Below are positions 60,983 to 64,000 of a stretch of DNA of 64,000 nt, one piece after another. Location of the stretch: contig CAIYMO010000036.1 in assembly GCA_903927345.1 (NCBI GenBank), forward strand, positions 1 to 64,000, read 5' to 3'. The position numbers and the translations under genes are program-made. The notes below the pieces were generated by a model. That model was not told the origin of the DNA and did no database searches. It was given only the letters and a program-made list of their open reading frames with translations. Position 1 is the first letter of the stretch. Each line of letters opens with the position of its first letter. The DNA is from an uncultured Armatimonadota bacterium (GTDB taxonomy: Bacteria; Armatimonadota; Fimbriimonadia; Fimbriimonadales; Fimbriimonadaceae).

Positions 60983-61813
60983 ATGTCACTCACCGCCCTT
61001 GCAACGGTTATCGCGCTCCAGAACCAGCGAATCGCATCGCTCACGGGCAATATTGAGAAGCTCGCCGGGTTTGAGTCAAAGGTGCTCCAGAATCGGCGCA
61101 ACATAAGCGTATACCTGCCTCCGCAGTACCGCACCGAGACCGGGCGAAGATTTCCCGTTTTGTACATGCATGATGGACAGAACATCTTTGATGGATCCAC
61201 TAGTTACATCCCAAATCAGGAGTGGCGAGCGGATGAGGCAGCAGAAGCGCTCATTGGGGCGGGACTGATCGAGCCGATTATCATCGTTGGAATCGACAAC
61301 GGCGGCATGGAGCGAGCAAACGAATACCTACCTTGGAAAATCAAGATGGGAACCTCGGAGACCGGCGGGAAGGCAGATCTGTACGGAACGATGATGACCG
61401 AGGAATTGATCCCGATGATCAACGCAAAATACCGAACCAAAACTGGGGCAACCAACACTGGTTTGCTCGGTTCCTCGTTTGGAGGGGTGATCACCAGCTA
61501 CCTCGGAACCACGCGCCCCGATATGTTCGGAAAGCTAGGAATTGTTTCTCCGTCGGTCTGGGTGAGTAACCGGGCCCTATTAAGTGCCGTTAAGCCTGTG
61601 AAAAATCGCCAAAGAATCTGGATCGACATGGGCACCAAGGAAGGAGCGGGTGCGGTGAGCGATGCGACGGCGCTCTTCGATGCCTATAAAGCTGCCGGCT
61701 GGAAAGAAGGAAAAGACATCACCCTCGTGATTGACGGCAACGCTGAACACAACGAACTCGCCTGGTCACGAAGAATGATGTCGATCCTAACTTATCTTTT
61801 TGGCCGCAAGTGA
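60983..61813 (+). CDS. esterase, PF00756 family
   Basis: 276 residues from ATG at 60983; upstream frame would overlap DUF374. RRNISVYLPPQYRTETGRRF, LYMHDGQNIFDGS (oxyanion region), GLLGSSFGGVI (nucleophile) and DGNAEHNELAW (His) define the fold, close to enterochelin-esterase-like and IroE-type proteins. The short N-terminus (SLTALATVIALQNQ) could be a weak signal. Its stop codon abuts the convergent GH20 stop with no base between. Confidence 0.85.
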   Translation: MSLTALATVIALQNQRIASLTGNIEKLAGFESKVLQNRRNISVYLPPQYRTETGRRFPVLYMHDGQNIFDGSTSYIPNQEWRADEAAEALIGAGLIEPIIIVGIDNGGMERANEYLPWKIKMGTSETGGKADLYGTMMTEELIPMINAKYRTKTGATNTGLLGSSFGGVITSYLGTTRPDMFGKLGIVSPSVWVSNRALLSAVKPVKNRQRIWIDMGTKEGAGAVSDATALFDAYKAAGWKEGKDITLVIDGNAEHNELAWSRRMMSILTYLFGRK

Positions 61814-63676
61814 TCAGAGTCGCGAGACGGTGATTTCTCCGTTCGAATCGGAACCACCGTCGCCTCGAACCTTGGCCCGAAGAGTCACTTTGTCGCCCAC
61901 GTTCACGCCCTTTAGTTCCACCGTCCAGACGTTATTGACGTGCTCATTTCCGGTTCGACCGTAGTGCGAATCTGAGGCAATTACTTTGCCACCAACCACG
62001 ATCTCGACTCCTTCGACATCAAGCCGAATTCCTCCCGACGTGTACTGGAAACGAACTGCGTATTTGCCGTTGCCGACAAACGCGCTCGTGATATCCCAAT
62101 CCTTCACCTGGTAGTTGTTCGATACTTGACCAGCCTTCCATTCCGCGGTCGGCAAACCCAGATTTGCATCGAGTGGTCGAGCATTGACGCCCATCGCCTT
62201 CAAGCGATCCATGTGAATGGTCAGACGATCGATGAATGAACGGAAGTTGCGCTTCGACTTTGGCGACCAAAGCATCTCCGAAACAGCGACACCGCGTGGC
62301 CAAGCCATGTACTCGAGGTATTCCGGAGTTCGAATGTACTCCGTCCACATCTGGAACTGCCCGCCGAGGATGTGCTTGCTTTGCTCAGCAGTGATCTCCT
62401 TCGGAATGATGTCGAAGTCGTAAACCTTGCGCAGAGGTAGGAATCCGCCAATGGCGTGAGGTTCGGTCTTGGGATCGGCTTGGTAGTAGTCAAAGTACAG
62501 CGCGTTTGTAGACGCCATGACAACATCGTGGCCCTCTTTCGCTGCCGCTATTCCGCCCGCTTCTCCTCGCCAGCTCATGACGGCGGCACCGGGTGCAAGG
62601 CCACCTTCGAGAATCTCATCCCACCCGATTAGCCGACGACCCTTGGATGCCAAATAGGCGTCGATCTGCCGGATGAACCAAGATTGCATTTCGTGTTCAT
62701 CCTTTAAGCCGCGCTCCTTCATCAGTTGCTGAACGCGAGGTGAAGCTTTCCACTCGTCTTTCGGACATTCGTCGCCACCGACATGGATGAACTTAGAAGG
62801 GAAAATCGCCATCACTTCATCGAGAACGTCTTTTTGGAATTTGATTGTCGACTCTTCTGGATTGTAAACGTGTTTGATCACACCCCAAGTTGTGGCGACG
62901 GGAACCTTTTCGCCGTTACCAAGCTCCGGATAGGACGCGATTGCGGCTTGAGCGTGGCCGGGCATTTCGATTTCGGGCACGACATTGATGAATCGAGCCT
63001 TCGCATAAGCGACGATCTCCTTCGCTTCAGCTTGGGTGTAGAAGCCGCCGTACTCCTTGTCTTCGTAGGTCGCAGGACTGTATTTGAGCATCGACTTCGA
63101 CCGCTTTGAGCCGATCTGGGTGAGCTTAGGATACTTTTTGATCTCGAGTCGCCAACCCTGGTCTTCTGTCAGGTGCCAGTGGAAGGAGTTCATCTTGTGA
63201 AACGCCAGCGTGTCGATAAACTTCTTAATCGCTGCCATCGGCATGAAGTGTCGGCCGGTGTCGAGCATCGCACCTCTCCAACCAAAGCGGGGAGTGTCTT
63301 CGATGATGACGCTTGGAACCCGCCCGTTCTGCATCAATTGTCTCAGCGTTTGGAGGCCATAGAAGGCGCCCGCTGGGGTCTTCGCGGAAATCTCGATGTT
63401 ATCGGGACTGACGTCCAGCATGTAGCCCTCCTCACCGATGCGGGGCTGCTTCTTATTGAGCTTGAGCGAAATGTTCGCACCGGTACCGCTTTGCGATGGT
63501 TTTGCAGTTGAGATGTACTCCTTGGCAAAAGCGGCGATTGAGGCGAGCTCTTTCGGAGCGATGATTTCGGTCGATGCCGAGAGGACAAACTCTCCTTCCT
63601 GCGGAATCAGGACGGCAGGCTGAGGAATGATTGCGTATCGGGATGCGGCGAGAAGGGCGGCTGCTGTGGCGACCAT
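61814..63676 (-). CDS. beta-N-acetylhexosaminidase, glycoside hydrolase family 20
   Basis: 620 residues with a signal peptide. Residues ~15-130 are the GH20b lead domain (IPQPAVLIPQEGEFVLS, YMLDVSPDNIEISAKT), then the catalytic barrel: GWRGAMLDTGRHF, NSFHWHLTEDQGWRLEIKKYP, PEIEMPGHA and the catalytic Asp-Glu in HVGGDECPKDEW. The C-terminal ~100 residues (GKYAVRFQYTSGGIRLDVEG) are a beta-sandwich like a carbohydrate-binding module. It releases GlcNAc or GalNAc from chitin, peptidoglycan or glycans outside the cytoplasm. Confidence 0.95.
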   Translation of the reverse strand: MVATAAALLAASRYAIIPQPAVLIPQEGEFVLSASTEIIAPKELASIAAFAKEYISTAKPSQSGTGANISLKLNKKQPRIGEEGYMLDVSPDNIEISAKTPAGAFYGLQTLRQLMQNGRVPSVIIEDTPRFGWRGAMLDTGRHFMPMAAIKKFIDTLAFHKMNSFHWHLTEDQGWRLEIKKYPKLTQIGSKRSKSMLKYSPATYEDKEYGGFYTQAEAKEIVAYAKARFINVVPEIEMPGHAQAAIASYPELGNGEKVPVATTWGVIKHVYNPEESTIKFQKDVLDEVMAIFPSKFIHVGGDECPKDEWKASPRVQQLMKERGLKDEHEMQSWFIRQIDAYLASKGRRLIGWDEILEGGLAPGAAVMSWRGEAGGIAAAKEGHDVVMASTNALYFDYYQADPKTEPHAIGGFLPLRKVYDFDIIPKEITAEQSKHILGGQFQMWTEYIRTPEYLEYMAWPRGVAVSEMLWSPKSKRNFRSFIDRLTIHMDRLKAMGVNARPLDANLGLPTAEWKAGQVSNNYQVKDWDITSAFVGNGKYAVRFQYTSGGIRLDVEGVEIVVGGKVIASDSHYGRTGNEHVNNVWTVELKGVNVGDKVTLRAKVRGDGGSDSNGEITVSRL

Positions 63677-63683
63677 GGCGCGG

Positions 63684-63689
63684 AGTTTA
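63684..63689 (-). promoter_or_regulatory. -10-like TAAACT box of the GH20 gene, 7 bases before ATG
   Basis: On the minus strand TAAACT ends 7 bases upstream of the ATG at 63676; the spacer CCGCGCC has no Shine-Dalgarno sequence. Confidence 0.45.
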
Positions 63690-63725
63690 CTAGGTTAGCC
63701 GTGCGACTCCGCACAAAGGTCGACT

Positions 63726-64000
63726 TCAGATTGCGTAATTCTCGAGGAGGTGACGCATCTCCGAAACGAGCTCGGCTTCAACATAGATTCCGCCTTCACG
63801 ATACTCCTCTTTGTGCACCCTGCCGAAGTTATAGCAGTCTTGCAGGAGGTGAGACTTGTCGTACGGAATCAACGCCTTAACGAAACCGAGGAGATCTTGC
63901 ACCTGTCGGCGAATCGCGTTCATGAGGTCATTCATTCCCTCTCCGGTTGTCGCAGAAATTGCTACCGAGTTAGGAAACTCGGCGACGAGTTCTCGGCGGA
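63726..64000 (-). CDS. hflX: GTPase HflX, C-terminal part
   Basis: The gene enters from the right edge; 91 residues are visible in a frame open to base 64000. VAISATTGEGMNDLMNAIRR is the end of the GTPase domain (G5 SA motif), and the final KALIPYDKSHLLQDCYNFG plus the YREGGIYVEAELVSEMRHLL segment is the HflX C-terminal domain. HflX splits stalled ribosomes under stress. The upstream part is outside the window. Confidence 0.85.
   Translation of the reverse strand, partial: RRELVAEFPNSVAISATTGEGMNDLMNAIRRQVQDLLGFVKALIPYDKSHLLQDCYNFGRVHKEEYREGGIYVEAELVSEMRHLLENYAI

Overview
The window looks like a chromosomal segment of a member of the Armatimonadota, most likely the Fimbriimonadia. The evidence is a type IV pilin-like protein with the phylum's typical N-terminus (14609-15451), a PEP-CTERM protein, several secreted beta-propeller proteins, a Mpa/ARC-type ATPase, FAD-dependent ThyX, long S14 without zinc cysteines, and a DUF3084-YqgF gene pair of the kind I recall from cyanobacteria. 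The assignment is an inference from gene content. Signal peptides, a lipoprotein and PEP-CTERM sorting fit a diderm cell. I see no insertion sequence, prophage, CRISPR array, tRNA or rRNA.

Layout. 1-6.2 kb: end of a DUF3084 coiled-coil gene, a YqgF-like nuclease, an ABM-fold protein, a lipoprotein with a possible caspase-like dyad, BipA/TypA and a pair of unknown genes. 6.3-12.7 kb: a Rieske oxygenase with a membrane partner, threonine dehydratase, the overlapping maf-ispE pair, an esterase and a sugar isomerase-like protein. 12.7-21.7 kb: ndk, thyX, a pilin-like protein, a large propeller-phosphoesterase, an O-methyltransferase, an FGE-type sulfatase-activating enzyme, a 47-residue membrane protein encoded antisense to its end, and a PEP-CTERM protein.

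21.8-34.1 kb, minus strand: the lower half of the ribosomal protein supercluster, read as rpsN-rpsH-rplF-rplR-rpsE-rpmD-rplO-secY-adk-map, then infA, then rpmJ-rpsM-rpsK-rpoA-rplQ-truA-rplM-rpsI. It is split by two plus-strand genes (a YceI-like and an unknown secreted protein). rpsD is missing between rpsK and rpoA, and nothing upstream of rpsN (rplE and so on) is present.

34.2-43.5 kb: an XRE-cupin regulator, a secreted propeller, fliS with a FliT-like partner, a large secreted protein, prfB with an intact programmed +1 frameshift, a pseudo-matrixin/DUF1573 protein and a tetraheme cytochrome. 43.5-51.1 kb: a divergent DnaA-like protein behind a perfect DnaA box, a CBS-GGDEF protein, a Mpa/ARC-like AAA+ ATPase, an AraC regulator, pyrimidine-nucleoside phosphorylase, DUF488 and a degenerate cyclase-domain protein. 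51.1-64 kb: a sugar ABC transporter whose binding protein is fused to one permease, dihydrolipoyl dehydrogenase, CutC, an MhqO/MhqD-like pair, YebC, rhomboid protease, a DUF374 acyltransferase, an esterase, a GH20 hexosaminidase and the end of hflX.

A recurring feature is a TAAACT/TANNNT box 5-9 bases before the start codon of genes that open a transcription unit, with no Shine-Dalgarno sequence between. This suggests leaderless mRNAs, as described for Deinococcus. Genes inside operons instead use overlapping stop/start codons (ATGA, TTGA, GTGA) or clear Shine-Dalgarno sequences.
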